In this document: positions 26,165 through 37,561 of the stretch, piece after piece | Position numbering within the stretch: the first letter of the stretch is position 1 | How the letters are laid out: every line of letters starts with the position of its first letter | Assembly (NCBI RefSeq): GCF_003268775.1 | Contig: NZ_QLSU01000023.1 | Span: 62,001-126,000 of the forward strand | DNA length: 64,000 nt | Direction of reading: 5' to 3' | Origin: Paraburkholderia unamae | Lineage (GTDB): Bacteria; Pseudomonadota; Gammaproteobacteria; Burkholderiales; Burkholderiaceae | Made by a program: the position numbers and the translations under genes | The notes under the pieces: generated by a model | Databases searched by the model: none | Told to the model about the DNA's origin: nothing | The model's input: the letters and a program-made list of their open reading frames with translations, nothing else

Positions 26165-27144
26165 TGCGAACCGCCCCCCCACCGATGCTGCACATCGAGC
26201 AATTGCGCGTCGAACTCGCAACAGACGCGACTCACGCGACTCACGCGGCGCTGATCGACGGCATCGATCTTCGCATCGCGGCGGGCGAAGTCGTGGCCCT
26301 GATCGGCGAAAGCGGCTCGGGCAAGTCGCTCACGGCGCTCGCGCTCATGAACCTCCTGCCGCGCGGCGTGCGGCAAACGGCCGGCCAGTTGCGCTGGGCC
26401 GATACCGATACGCACGCATCGTCGCCTCACCCGGCGGCGATGGTGTTCCAGAGTCCGCGCAGCGCGTTGAACCCCGTGCGCCGGATCGGCGCGCAGTTCG
26501 ACGATGTCTTCGCCGCGCGCCGCCTGCCTCGCCGCCTGTGGCGTGCGAACGCGGTCGCGCTGCTCGAACAGGTCGCGATGACACCGCCCGAGCGCTATCT
26601 GCGCGCTTATCCGCACGAGCTTTCGGGCGGGCTGTGCCAGCGCGTCGTGATCGCGCTGGCACTCGCTCGCGAGCCGCGGCTGCTGATCGCCGACGAGCCC
26701 ACCACCGGTCTCGACGCGCTCACGCAGCATCAGGTGCTCGACCTGCTGCTCGCGTTGCGGCGTACCCGCGAGATGGCCTTGCTGCTCATCACGCACGACC
26801 TCCAGGCCGCGCTGGCCTACAGCGACCGCATCGCCGTGATGCATGCGGGCCAGCTTGTCGAGGTGCTGCCTTCCGCCGAATTCCTCCACGGCGCGCGGCA
26901 TCCGTATTCGCGCGCGCTGGTCGCCGCGACGCCCGCGCTCGCCGCCGATCTGCATGCGCTGCAAGGCGTGCGCGGCAACCTGCCTGATCTGCGCGGCCCA
27001 TTGCCCGCTTGCCGCTTCCATGCGCGCTGCACGCTCGCGCAGGCGCGCTGTGCGACCGACGCACCGCCCGTCGTGACGTCGGGCGCCGATCGCTTCGTCT
27101 GGTGCTGGCAGCCGGTCAGCATCGAAACCGGAGCGCGACGATGA
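26161..27144 (+). CDS. Dpp/Opp-type ABC transporter ATPase (DppD-like)
   Basis: A 327-residue ATP-binding subunit with Walker A GESGSGKSLT, Q-loop in AMVFQSPRSALNPVRRIG, a signature variant LSGGLCQRVVIALAL (C in place of the more usual R/M), Walker B LLIADEPTTGLD and switch His in LLITHDLQAA. The C-terminal oligopeptide/dipeptide extension is seen in LPACRFHARCTLAQARC, with the Cys spacing typical of DppD/OppD iron-sulfur or structural motifs. It starts with two consecutive ATG codons; the first overlaps the permease stop. The frame is open far upstream but only as antiphase permease sequence. Confidence 0.9.
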   Translation: MMRTAPPPMLHIEQLRVELATDATHATHAALIDGIDLRIAAGEVVALIGESGSGKSLTALALMNLLPRGVRQTAGQLRWADTDTHASSPHPAAMVFQSPRSALNPVRRIGAQFDDVFAARRLPRRLWRANAVALLEQVAMTPPERYLRAYPHELSGGLCQRVVIALALAREPRLLIADEPTTGLDALTQHQVLDLLLALRRTREMALLLITHDLQAALAYSDRIAVMHAGQLVEVLPSAEFLHGARHPYSRALVAATPALAADLHALQGVRGNLPDLRGPLPACRFHARCTLAQARCATDAPPVVTSGADRFVWCWQPVSIETGARR

Positions 27145-27956
27145 CAGCCATGCTGGAAGTGGCGGGCCTGAGCAAGCGGTATCGGACTTCGGCGGGGCCC
27201 ACCGATGCGCTGCGCGACGTGTCGTTCACGCTCGCGCGCGGCGAGACGCTCGGCGTCATCGGGCAGTCCGGCAGCGGCAAGTCGACGCTCGCGAGCGTGG
27301 TGGTCCGGCTCGACGATCCCGACGCGGGCACGATCCGCTTCGACGGCGTCGACATCGGCGCGCTGCCCGCGCGACGGTGCGCGCGCGCGCCGTGGCGCAG
27401 GCGCATCCAGTTCGTGTTTCAGGACGCGCGCGACAGCATCGATCCGCTCGGCCGCGCGTTCGATGCGATTGCCGGCGCGCTCGCCCATGACGTGGGCGGC
27501 GAGGCGCGCCGGGAGCGCGTCGAGGCCCTCGCGCGCGCCGTCGACCTGCCGCTGTCGCGCCTCGCCTTGCGGCCGCATCAGCTTTCGGGCGGCGAGGCCG
27601 CGCGCGTATGCATCGCGCGCGCGATTGCGAGCGGCCCCGACCTGCTCGTGCTCGACGAACCGACGGCGGCGCTCGACGTGTCCGTTCAGGCGGGCGTGCT
27701 CGCCACGCTCGACCGGCTGCGCCGCGAGCGCGGCATGGCCATGCTGTTCATTTCGCACGATCTCGACGTCGTGCGCCTCTTCTGCTCGCGCGCGCTCGTC
27801 ATGAACGCAGGCGAGATCGTCGAAACGGGTCCGACCGCCGCCGTGTTCGCGCAGCCGCAGCACGCCTATACGCGCGCATTGCTCGACGCACGGCGGCGCG
27901 CGACCGGGTCCGTTTCATCGACTGCGGCGCTTTTCCCCCTTTCTTCCTCCCTCTGA
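27141..27956 (+). CDS. Dpp/Opp-type ABC transporter ATPase (DppF-like)
   Basis: A 271-residue ATP-binding subunit. Walker A is GQSGSGKST, the Q-loop FVFQDARDSIDPLG, the signature LSGGEAARVCIARAI, Walker B LLVLDEPTAALDVS and the switch His FISHDLDVV. The pattern FSCSRALVMNAGEIVE near the end is typical of DppF/OppF. It overlaps the preceding ATPase gene by four bases (ATGA) and is the last gene of the eight-gene organosulfur operon beginning with the TauD-like gene. Confidence 0.9.
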   Translation: MTAMLEVAGLSKRYRTSAGPTDALRDVSFTLARGETLGVIGQSGSGKSTLASVVVRLDDPDAGTIRFDGVDIGALPARRCARAPWRRRIQFVFQDARDSIDPLGRAFDAIAGALAHDVGGEARRERVEALARAVDLPLSRLALRPHQLSGGEAARVCIARAIASGPDLLVLDEPTAALDVSVQAGVLATLDRLRRERGMAMLFISHDLDVVRLFCSRALVMNAGEIVETGPTAAVFAQPQHAYTRALLDARRRATGSVSSTAALFPLSSSL

Positions 27957-27980
27957 CGACGACCGGGAATAAAACCGCGA

Positions 27981-28009
27981 GGCGGGCGGTATTGCACGTG
28001 AAGCCCGCC
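27981..28009. promoter_or_regulatory. Inverted repeat between the importer operon and the metallophosphoesterase gene
   Basis: GGCGGGC (27981-27987) and GCCCGCC (28003-28009) form a perfect 7-bp inverted repeat with a 15-base spacer. It is 25 bases after the last ABC gene and about 60 bases before the metallophosphoesterase gene. It could be part of a factor-independent stop or an operator. Just before it is GGAATAAAA (27965-27973), which resembles an ECF-sigma -35 element, but a matching -10 was not clear. Confidence 0.35.
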
Positions 28010-28068
28010 CCGGAAGCACGCCGGATCGAACCGGCAACCGGCTTCCCGAACCCAGTCGAGAGGACATC

Positions 28069-29013
28069 ATGTCGTCAGATCTTCCTTCCCAACCTTCGCG
28101 CCGCAGTGCCCTGAAATGCCTCGCCTTCGGGGGGGCGGGCACCGTGTTCGTCCTGGCCGGAGGCGTCCTCACGCCGGTGCAGTTAGCGCTTGCCGCCGGC
28201 AGCAAGGACAAGCCGGCGGTATCCGGCGTGCCGCTGTTCTTGCAGATCAGCGACTCCCATATCGGCTTCAACAAGGAAGCCAATCCCGATGTCGCGGGCA
28301 CGCTCAAGCAGACGATTGATTTCGTCAACGCCATGCCTGTCAAACCGGCTCTCGCGATTCACACGGGCGACATCACCCACCTCTCCAAACCGGAAGAATT
28401 CGATCTCGCGGCCCAGTTGCTCTCCGGGCTCAACGTCACCGAATTGCACACCGTGCCCGGCGAGCACGACGTGACGGACGGCCCGCAAGGCGAGTACTTC
28501 AAACGCTTCGGCCAGGCGTCCGACAACCGGGGCTATTACAGCTTCGACCACAACGGCGTGCATTTCGTCGCGCTCGTCAACGTGATGCATTTCAAGCCGA
28601 ACGGATTGGGCAACCTGGGCGACGACCAGCTCGCCTGGCTGAAGGACGATCTCAAGGGGCGCACGTCCAGCACGCCGATCGTCGTCTTTACGCATATGCC
28701 CATGTGGACGATCTACGAACCGTGGGGCTGGGGCACCGGCGACGCGGGCCAGGCAATGGATTATCTGAAGCGATTCGGCTCCGTGACGGTCCTCAATGGT
28801 CATATTCATCAGATCGTTTCCAAGGTCGAGGGCAATATCACGTTCCACACCGCACGCTCGACGGCCTATCCGCAACCGACAGCCGGCGATGGCCCGGGGC
28901 CCGGACCGCTCAAGGTGGCAAGCGAGCAGTTGCCGAAAATGCTGGGCGTGACCAGCATTCGCGTCTCGCGACATCCCCTCGCGGCGACGCTCTCCGACAC
29001 CACGCTCGCCTGA
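28069..29013 (+). CDS. Tat-exported metallophosphoesterase
   Basis: A 314-residue calcineurin-like metallophosphoesterase. The N-terminus QPSRRSALKCLAFGGAGTVF is a probable twin-arginine signal. The metal-binding motifs are in order: DSHIGF (D-x-H), GDITH (GD-x-x-x), GEHD (the GNHD equivalent with Glu for Asn), THMPMW (H) and LNGHIHQ (GHxH). The Asn-to-Glu change in the third motif is notable but occurs in some subfamilies. The ribosome-binding site GAGAGGA precedes the ATG. The cupredoxin gene follows 35 bases downstream in the same direction, so a periplasmic redox-linked or metal-linked function is likely; the substrate is unknown. Confidence 0.87.
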   Translation: MSSDLPSQPSRRSALKCLAFGGAGTVFVLAGGVLTPVQLALAAGSKDKPAVSGVPLFLQISDSHIGFNKEANPDVAGTLKQTIDFVNAMPVKPALAIHTGDITHLSKPEEFDLAAQLLSGLNVTELHTVPGEHDVTDGPQGEYFKRFGQASDNRGYYSFDHNGVHFVALVNVMHFKPNGLGNLGDDQLAWLKDDLKGRTSSTPIVVFTHMPMWTIYEPWGWGTGDAGQAMDYLKRFGSVTVLNGHIHQIVSKVEGNITFHTARSTAYPQPTAGDGPGPGPLKVASEQLPKMLGVTSIRVSRHPLAATLSDTTLA

Positions 29014-29048
29014 CTTTGCCTCCCGCCCATTCGACAAGGAACCGAGCC

Positions 29049-29396
29049 ATGCTCTCCCACCCATTTCGTCGCGCGTTCGTCTTCTGCTGCGGGGCCGGCA
29101 TGCTTGCGGCCGCGCTGGCCGCCGGTTTGCCTGCCGCGCAGGCGCAGGAGCCCAGTCAGATCGTCATCAAGAATTTCATGTTTTCGCCCATGGCCATCAC
29201 GGTCAAGGCGGGCACGACGGTGACCTGGAAAAACATGGATGGCGAACCCCATACCGTCGTGAACGACGCGGGCATATTCCACTCGGCCGCGCTCGACCAG
29301 AACGACACGTATCAGTTCAAGTTCGACAAACCAGGGGTGTACAAAGTGTTCTGCGGGATACATCCCTATATGAAGGCAACCATTACCGTGCAGTAG
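29049..29396 (+). CDS. Periplasmic cupredoxin (amicyanin/plastocyanin-like)
   Basis: A 115-residue blue-copper protein with a signal peptide cleaved after AQA (about residue 32). The type-1 copper ligands are clear: His68 in GEPHTVV, then Cys102, His105 and Met108 in FCGIHPYMKA. Short loops between the last three ligands match amicyanin/pseudoazurin-like proteins. It should shuttle electrons in the periplasm. AAGGA lies upstream of the ATG at 29049. It is co-directional with and close to the metallophosphoesterase gene, a pairing that probably forms one transcript. The end converges with the degenerate aspartoacylase-family gene. Confidence 0.92.
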   Translation: MLSHPFRRAFVFCCGAGMLAAALAAGLPAAQAQEPSQIVIKNFMFSPMAITVKAGTTVTWKNMDGEPHTVVNDAGIFHSAALDQNDTYQFKFDKPGVYKVFCGIHPYMKATITVQ

Positions 29397-29425
29397 GCAG
29401 GTCCATATTAATTCGGAATCCATAA

Positions 29426-29998
29426 TTACTCGACGTAGTCTTCCGGATTCTCCCTGCCCGGACTCTGATAAAGAATCATCATGAGAGGAATACGGGGCTC
29501 CGCCGTGGCATCGGCGCGGCGCCCCGTCACCTCGCCGGCGACCCCGGTCGTATATTCCGCAACCACTTCGCCAAAGGCGTTGCGCTGAATGGCGACTTTC
29601 TGCCCCGCCTTGACCTTGTCGTTCAGCTTGACCAGCAATTCGACGAAGCCGCCATGCGTGCTCAGGATGCCATGCGCGCTGTTGCCGACGAAGATCCCGA
29701 CGTCCCGCCCGGTGCGGCCCATCGGGCCGGAGACGACGCCATAGCGCTTGAGCACATTCATCGTCCCTTCGACGAACAAGGGGATCATGTCGAAATCGAA
29801 GACGCGCGCGGAGCCGATTTCCGGCGTAATCGCCGGAATGCCCACGTCGCTCAGCGCGACACGCTTGCCCGGCTTCGCACCGCAAACGACGACGGCCGAC
29901 ACATACCCGTGTTGGCCCGTCGGCATCTGCACGCCCTGGAAATAGAACATATGCTTCTTGCCGCGCGCCAGGTCGCTAACGTCGAGCGCGCTGATCAA
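29426..29998 (-). pseudogene. Succinylglutamate desuccinylase/aspartoacylase-family gene with the catalytic core missing
   Basis: The 190-residue frame joins two parts of an AstE/AspA-type protein that are normally far apart. Residues 1-49 (ending AKPGKRVALS) look like the strand just before the zinc motif G-x-H-G-D-E. Residue 51 onward (VGIPAITPEIGSARVFDFDM) looks like the segment with the late catalytic Glu. The 150-200 residues between, which hold the zinc ligands, are absent with the frame kept. The C-terminal half (GRTGRDVGIFVGNSAHGI, VKAGQKVAIQRNAFGE) is intact. Family proteins are about 330-370 residues. The start is unclear: TTG at 29998 is possible. It lies 7 bases after a LacI-like gene that is also damaged. 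I consider it non-functional as a hydrolase. Confidence 0.7.
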
Positions 29999-30005
29999 AC
30001 AGCGA

Positions 30006-30920
30006 TCAGCCGATTGGCCCGCCGCTGCTCATGCGCACAATCAGCTCGGGGCGCAGGCGTTCCGACTTTGGCTTTTCGCCTCCGAGCTGCTTGACCAGCA
30101 ACTCCATCGCGCGAAAACCCATGGGGTGCATGGGCGAGCGCACCGATGTGAGACCGATGGGCAATTGGGCCGCAAGCGGCGTGTCGTTGAACCCGACCAG
30201 CGCCACGTCCCGCCCTGGCTGCATGCCCGAGTCCCGCAGCGCACCCATGACACCAATGGCGAGAAAGTCGTTGACGGCAAAGATGGCCGTCGGCTTGCGC
30301 TTCCTCGCGCACAGTTGCTCGCCGGCCTCACGGCCGGCCGCCGTATCGAACGGACCATGCAGGATCGAGTCCGGCCTGATCTCGACGCCGAGCGCCTTGC
30401 ATCGCTCCACGAAACCCACGCACCGGTCCCAGCCGCTGCTCGAATATTGCTCCCCGGCCAGCACGGCAACGTCGCGGTGCCCCAGCGCAACCAGGTGATC
30501 GGCCGCCATTTTCCCGCCTGCGAGGTCGTCGCAGGTGATGGAGCAATACTTCCTTCCCAGGTGGCGGCTCACGAGAATCATCGGCACACCGCGTTTGGCC
30601 AGTTCGTCGATGAACGCGGTTTCGTCGCGGCGCGCGTCCGCGAAGATGAGTCCCTCCACGTTACGGTGCAGCGCCGCCTCGCCAAGCAGCCGCTGGCGCT
30701 GCGCATCGTCGTGTGTGTTGGCCACGAAGGTCATGTAACCGGCGGCGTCCGCCGCGTCGTCGATGCCTTCGTAAATGGTTGCGAGCACGAGGTCGGAGAG
30801 CCTCGGCACGCGCCCCGGAAAGTCCGCATTGGCGCAACGCCAGGCGAATCCGCAATGGCGGCGCGTTGAAGAAAGACCACCGCGGATATCATCAGGATAA
30901 CGATATATGTGTCGCCTCAC
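30006..30920 (-). pseudogene. LacI-family regulator lacking its DNA-binding domain
   Basis: From about residue 38 the frame reads as a normal LacI/GalR effector-binding domain: PRLSDLVLATIYEGIDDAAD, FVANTHDDAQRQR, VEGLIFADARRDE, VSRHLGRKYCSITCDD, DHLVALGHRDVAVLAG, AIFAVNDFLAIGVMGALRDS, VGFNDTPLAAQLPIGLTSVR. The first 35 or so residues (MRRHIYRYPDDIRGGLSSTR and on) do not form the helix-turn-helix and hinge expected ahead of it, and I could not find that domain in the other minus-strand frames just upstream. The only start is a doubtful GTG at 30920. The protein is about 60 residues short at the N-terminus. It is probably a truncated pseudogene; a DNA-independent sugar-binding role is less likely. 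Confidence 0.7.
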
Positions 30921-31132
30921 CGTCGTCTAGCCGTTGACGGTACTCCGCCACAAGGGCCCGCGCCGCACTGAACTGCCACGCGGGCCTCATTCATCGACAA
31001 CCTTAACCGCAACGACTGGCACAAGCCTCGCGACAGCCAGCCGCCTCCCCGCGCCTGCATGGCGCGTCATCGAAGTGCAACCGAAGCGATGCGATGAACG
31101 CATGCAGCGCGGGCCCGCGCTCCGTACCCGCG

Positions 31133-32155
31133 CTAGGCGTCCAGATGCCGCCCGCTCCATGTCTGAAGCCGGTCGAGATATTGCCCGCGCGTATATGCAG
31201 CCGGGTCCTTCAGCCGCGCAAACGACATCGCGCCGCGAATCGCGTCGAGCGAGTCGACTTCGCGCGCCTCCAGCCACGCCTTCAGCCCGCCCAGCAACCG
31301 CTCGAAGCACGACGGCCCCTCGCGCAGCACGGTCGACGTGACCATCACGGCGTCGGCGCCCGCATACAGGTATTTGATCACCTGTTCGGCGTTCTCCACC
31401 CCGCTGGACGCGGCCAGCGATGCGCGTATTCTCCCCGCAAGCAGCGCGATCCACTGTAGCGGCAGGCGCATGTCGATGGCCTGGCTCAGGGTCAGCTCGC
31501 TCGCAAGCTTCAGCCGGTGCAGGTCGATGTCCGGCTGCACGAAGCGGTTGAACACCACGAGCCCGGCGGCGCCGGCCTCCACGAAGCGCTGCGCCAGGTT
31601 GCCGACGTTCGTGAAGTACGGTCCCATCTTCACGCACAGCGCAATGCCGAGCTGGCCGCGCAGTTCCTGCACGATCCGCACGTAGCGCTCCTCGATCGCG
31701 GCGCCGCTTTCGAACAGGTCCGTCGGCACCGCGTACAGGTTCACTTCCAGCGCCTGCGCCCCGGCCTGCTCGATCTGCTTGCCAAAGTCCAGCCAGCCTC
31801 CGGGCGTCGTGCCGTTGAGGCTCGCGATCACGGGGATCGACAGGCTTTCGCGCGCGCGGCGCAGCAGGTCCAGGTAACGGTCCGGAACGAGCCCATACGG
31901 GCCCGAGGCAATGTGCGCGGGCGGGAAATAGTGCTGATGCATCTCGGGATTGCTGTCGATGCCCGTCGCGAGTATCGCCTCGCGCCGCTTGCCCGCAACG
32001 CCGACCTGCTCCTCGAACAGGGAGGGCAACACGACGGCGGCCGCACCCGCGTCCTCCAGCCGCCGCAGATGATCGATCTGCGCATTCGCGGGCGAGGCCG
32101 ACGCCACGAGCGGGTTATTGAGCGTCAGCCCGAGATAGGGCGTCGTCAGATCCAT
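31133..32155 (-). CDS. Dihydroorotate dehydrogenase-like FMN protein
   Basis: A 340-residue TIM-barrel FMN protein of the dihydroorotate-dehydrogenase family. It opens MDLTTPYLGLTLNNPLVASA, has VIASLNGTTPGGWLDFGKQI, EVNLYAVPTD, CVKMGPYFTNVGNLAQRF and the phosphate-binding late region VENAEQVIKYLYAGADAVMV. The catalytic loop region and the 4Fe-4S domain of PreA-type dihydropyrimidine dehydrogenase are absent. Such stand-alone DHOD-like genes are often found directly after nifJ genes in other bacteria (general knowledge), as here with a 43-base gap. Its substrate is unknown; a redox reaction supplied by ferredoxin or flavodoxin is conceivable. A real pyrimidine-pathway role is unlikely in this context. 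Confidence 0.85.
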   Translation of the reverse strand: MDLTTPYLGLTLNNPLVASASPANAQIDHLRRLEDAGAAAVVLPSLFEEQVGVAGKRREAILATGIDSNPEMHQHYFPPAHIASGPYGLVPDRYLDLLRRARESLSIPVIASLNGTTPGGWLDFGKQIEQAGAQALEVNLYAVPTDLFESGAAIEERYVRIVQELRGQLGIALCVKMGPYFTNVGNLAQRFVEAGAAGLVVFNRFVQPDIDLHRLKLASELTLSQAIDMRLPLQWIALLAGRIRASLAASSGVENAEQVIKYLYAGADAVMVTSTVLREGPSCFERLLGGLKAWLEAREVDSLDAIRGAMSFARLKDPAAYTRGQYLDRLQTWSGRHLDA

Positions 32156-32198
32156 TGCTGTCCTCCCTGATGCGCGATTGACTTAGGATTCCTGATCG

Positions 32199-35788
<3,590 letters not shown>

Positions 35789-35792
<4 letters not shown>

Positions 35793-37489
35793 CGCACGGC
35801 CTCCGTGTTCGGGTTCGCGCTCGCGTTCGCGCTCGCGCTCGGGACCGCGTTCGGGATCGCTGCCGCGCTCGCCTCCGGCGTCATGTCGATCGCGTGGCAC
35901 GGGCATTGTTCGAAGCAGACCGCGCAGCCGGTGCAGCGCCCGAGGTTGACCTCGTAGCCGCGCCCCGGGCCGAGCCGCTCGATCGCGCCGGTCGGGCATG
36001 CCGCGTAGCAGTTGTCGCATTCGTAGCAGTTGCCGCACGACAGGCAGCGGCGCGCCTCATGCCGCGCCGCCCGCTCGTCGAGGCCGCCTAGCACCTCTTC
36101 GAAGCCGCTGCGCCCGGCCACCGGCAGCACCGGCGGCGCCGACGGCAGCGCGTCGCTATAGAGCGGCAGATGCAGCGCGTCGAAGCCGACGATCGCATGG
36201 CGCGCCGGCGTGACGAACGGCTCGCCGCGCAGCCACGCGTCGATATGGCGCGCGGCGCGCTTGCCGTGGCCCGTGGCGGTCGTCACCGTGCGGTTCGCGG
36301 GGGTCATGTCGCCGCCCGCGAACACGCCCGCGCAACCGGTCTGAAAGTCGTCGCCGACGATCACCGTGCCGTCCGCTTCGAAGCCGATGCCCGGCACATC
36401 GCGCAGGAACGCCGTATCGGTCTGCTGGCCGAGCGCGAGAATCAGCGAGTCGGCCTCCAGCGTCTCGTATTCGCCGGTGGGCTGCGCGCGGCCGTGCTCG
36501 TCGAGCCGCATCTTCTCGACGCGAATCGACTGCCCGTCGATGTCCCGGATGCTCGACAGCCAGCGGATACGCACGCCCTCCTCCAGCGCCTCTTCGGCTT
36601 CGAACGGCAGCGCGCCCATGTGCGCGCGATCGCGGTAGTAGACGATCAGCGCCTCCTGCGCGCCGAGGCGGCGGGCGGTGCGCGCGGCATCCATCGCGGT
36701 GTTGCCGCCGCCGTAGACAACCACGCGCCGGCCGAGCTGCGGGCGCTCGCCCGTGCCCGTTGCCCGCAGCACGCTCACGGCGTCGAACACCCGCGCCGCG
36801 TCGCGCGCCGGGATGTCGATGTGGCGGGCCACCTGGGCGCCGATCGCGAGCAGCACGGCGTCGAAGCCGCCCGCGGCCTTTTCCGCCGCCAGGTCGCCGA
36901 CCTTGTGGTTCAGCACGAAACGCACGCCGAGCGCTTCGAGCCGCCCGATTTCGTGGTTCAGCACGTCACGCGGCAGCCGGTACGCGGGAATGCCGAAGTG
37001 CAGCATGCCGCCCGCCACCGGGCCGGCCTCGCGCACTTCCACGGCATGGCCGCGCCGCGCGAGATGCCAGGCGGCCGACAGACCGCACGGCCCCGCGCCG
37101 ACGATCAGCACGCGCTTGCCGGTGGCGGGCGCGGGCGTAATCGTCCAGCCGTGTTCGAGCGCGAGATCGCCGAGAAAGCGCTCGACCGCATGCACGCTCA
37201 CCGCGCTGTCGAGTTCGCCGCGATTGCAGGCGCTCTCGCACGGGTGATAGCACACGCGGCCGTGAATCGCGGGAAACGGATTGTCGGCGACGAGGTGCCG
37301 CCACGCGGCTTCGTACTTGCCCGCTTGCGCGAGCGCGAGCCAGCCCTGAATGTCCTCGCCCGCCGGACACGCGTCGTTGCAGGGCGGCAGCAGGTCATGC
37401 CAGACGGGGTGCCGGGTGCGCACCGGCCCGATCGCCTGACGGCGGGTCAGGTCCACGACAGGGCTCATGTTTTCCAGTCGAACGTTCAT
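35789..37489 (-). CDS. GltD-like NAD(P)H-dependent flavoprotein with iron-sulfur domains
   Basis: A 566-residue protein related to the small subunit of glutamate synthase. The N-terminal cysteine-rich domain (CNDACPAGEDIQGW, CYHPCESACNRGELD) binds 4Fe-4S clusters. The FAD fold has GAGPCGLSAAWHLARRGHAVE and the NAD(P)H fold GGGNTAMDAARTARRLGAQE. The C-terminus adds a ferredoxin-like double cluster (CLSCGNCYECDNCYAACP and CTGCAVCFEQCPCHAID). It could move electrons between NAD(P)H and the ferredoxin or flavodoxin pool used by NifJ. After the clusters there is a low-complexity tail (PNAVPSASANASANPN) encoded by a hexanucleotide repeat. It overlaps nifJ by four bases. Confidence 0.9.
35807..35860. 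repeat. Nine hexanucleotide units in the GltD-like 3' end
   Basis: Units of the form GNTCGS (GTTCGG, GTTCGC, GCTCGC, GTTCGC, GCTCGC, GCTCGG, GACCGC, GTTCGG, GATCGC) run without gaps. They encode alternating Ala/Pro-Asn/Ser dipeptides at the C-terminus of the GltD-like protein, just before the overlap with nifJ. As multiples of six they keep the frame, so copy number could vary between strains without breaking the protein or the coupling. Confidence 0.85.
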
Positions 37490-37561
37490 GGGAACTCCAG
37501 CCAGACGTATGGGGTGGGGAGGTTCGCGGAGTCGCGCTCCGCTTTTATGTCGGCGCCGGGC

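Noticed and set aside
27965..27973. GGAATAAAA as an ECF-sigma promoter
   Set aside because: The -35-like element is suggestive, but I could not define a -10 at the right distance, so it is mentioned only as context.
31133..32155. Calling the DHOD-like gene pyrD or preA
   Set aside because: It lacks the PreA ferredoxin domain and its operon context is redox metabolism rather than pyrimidine synthesis.
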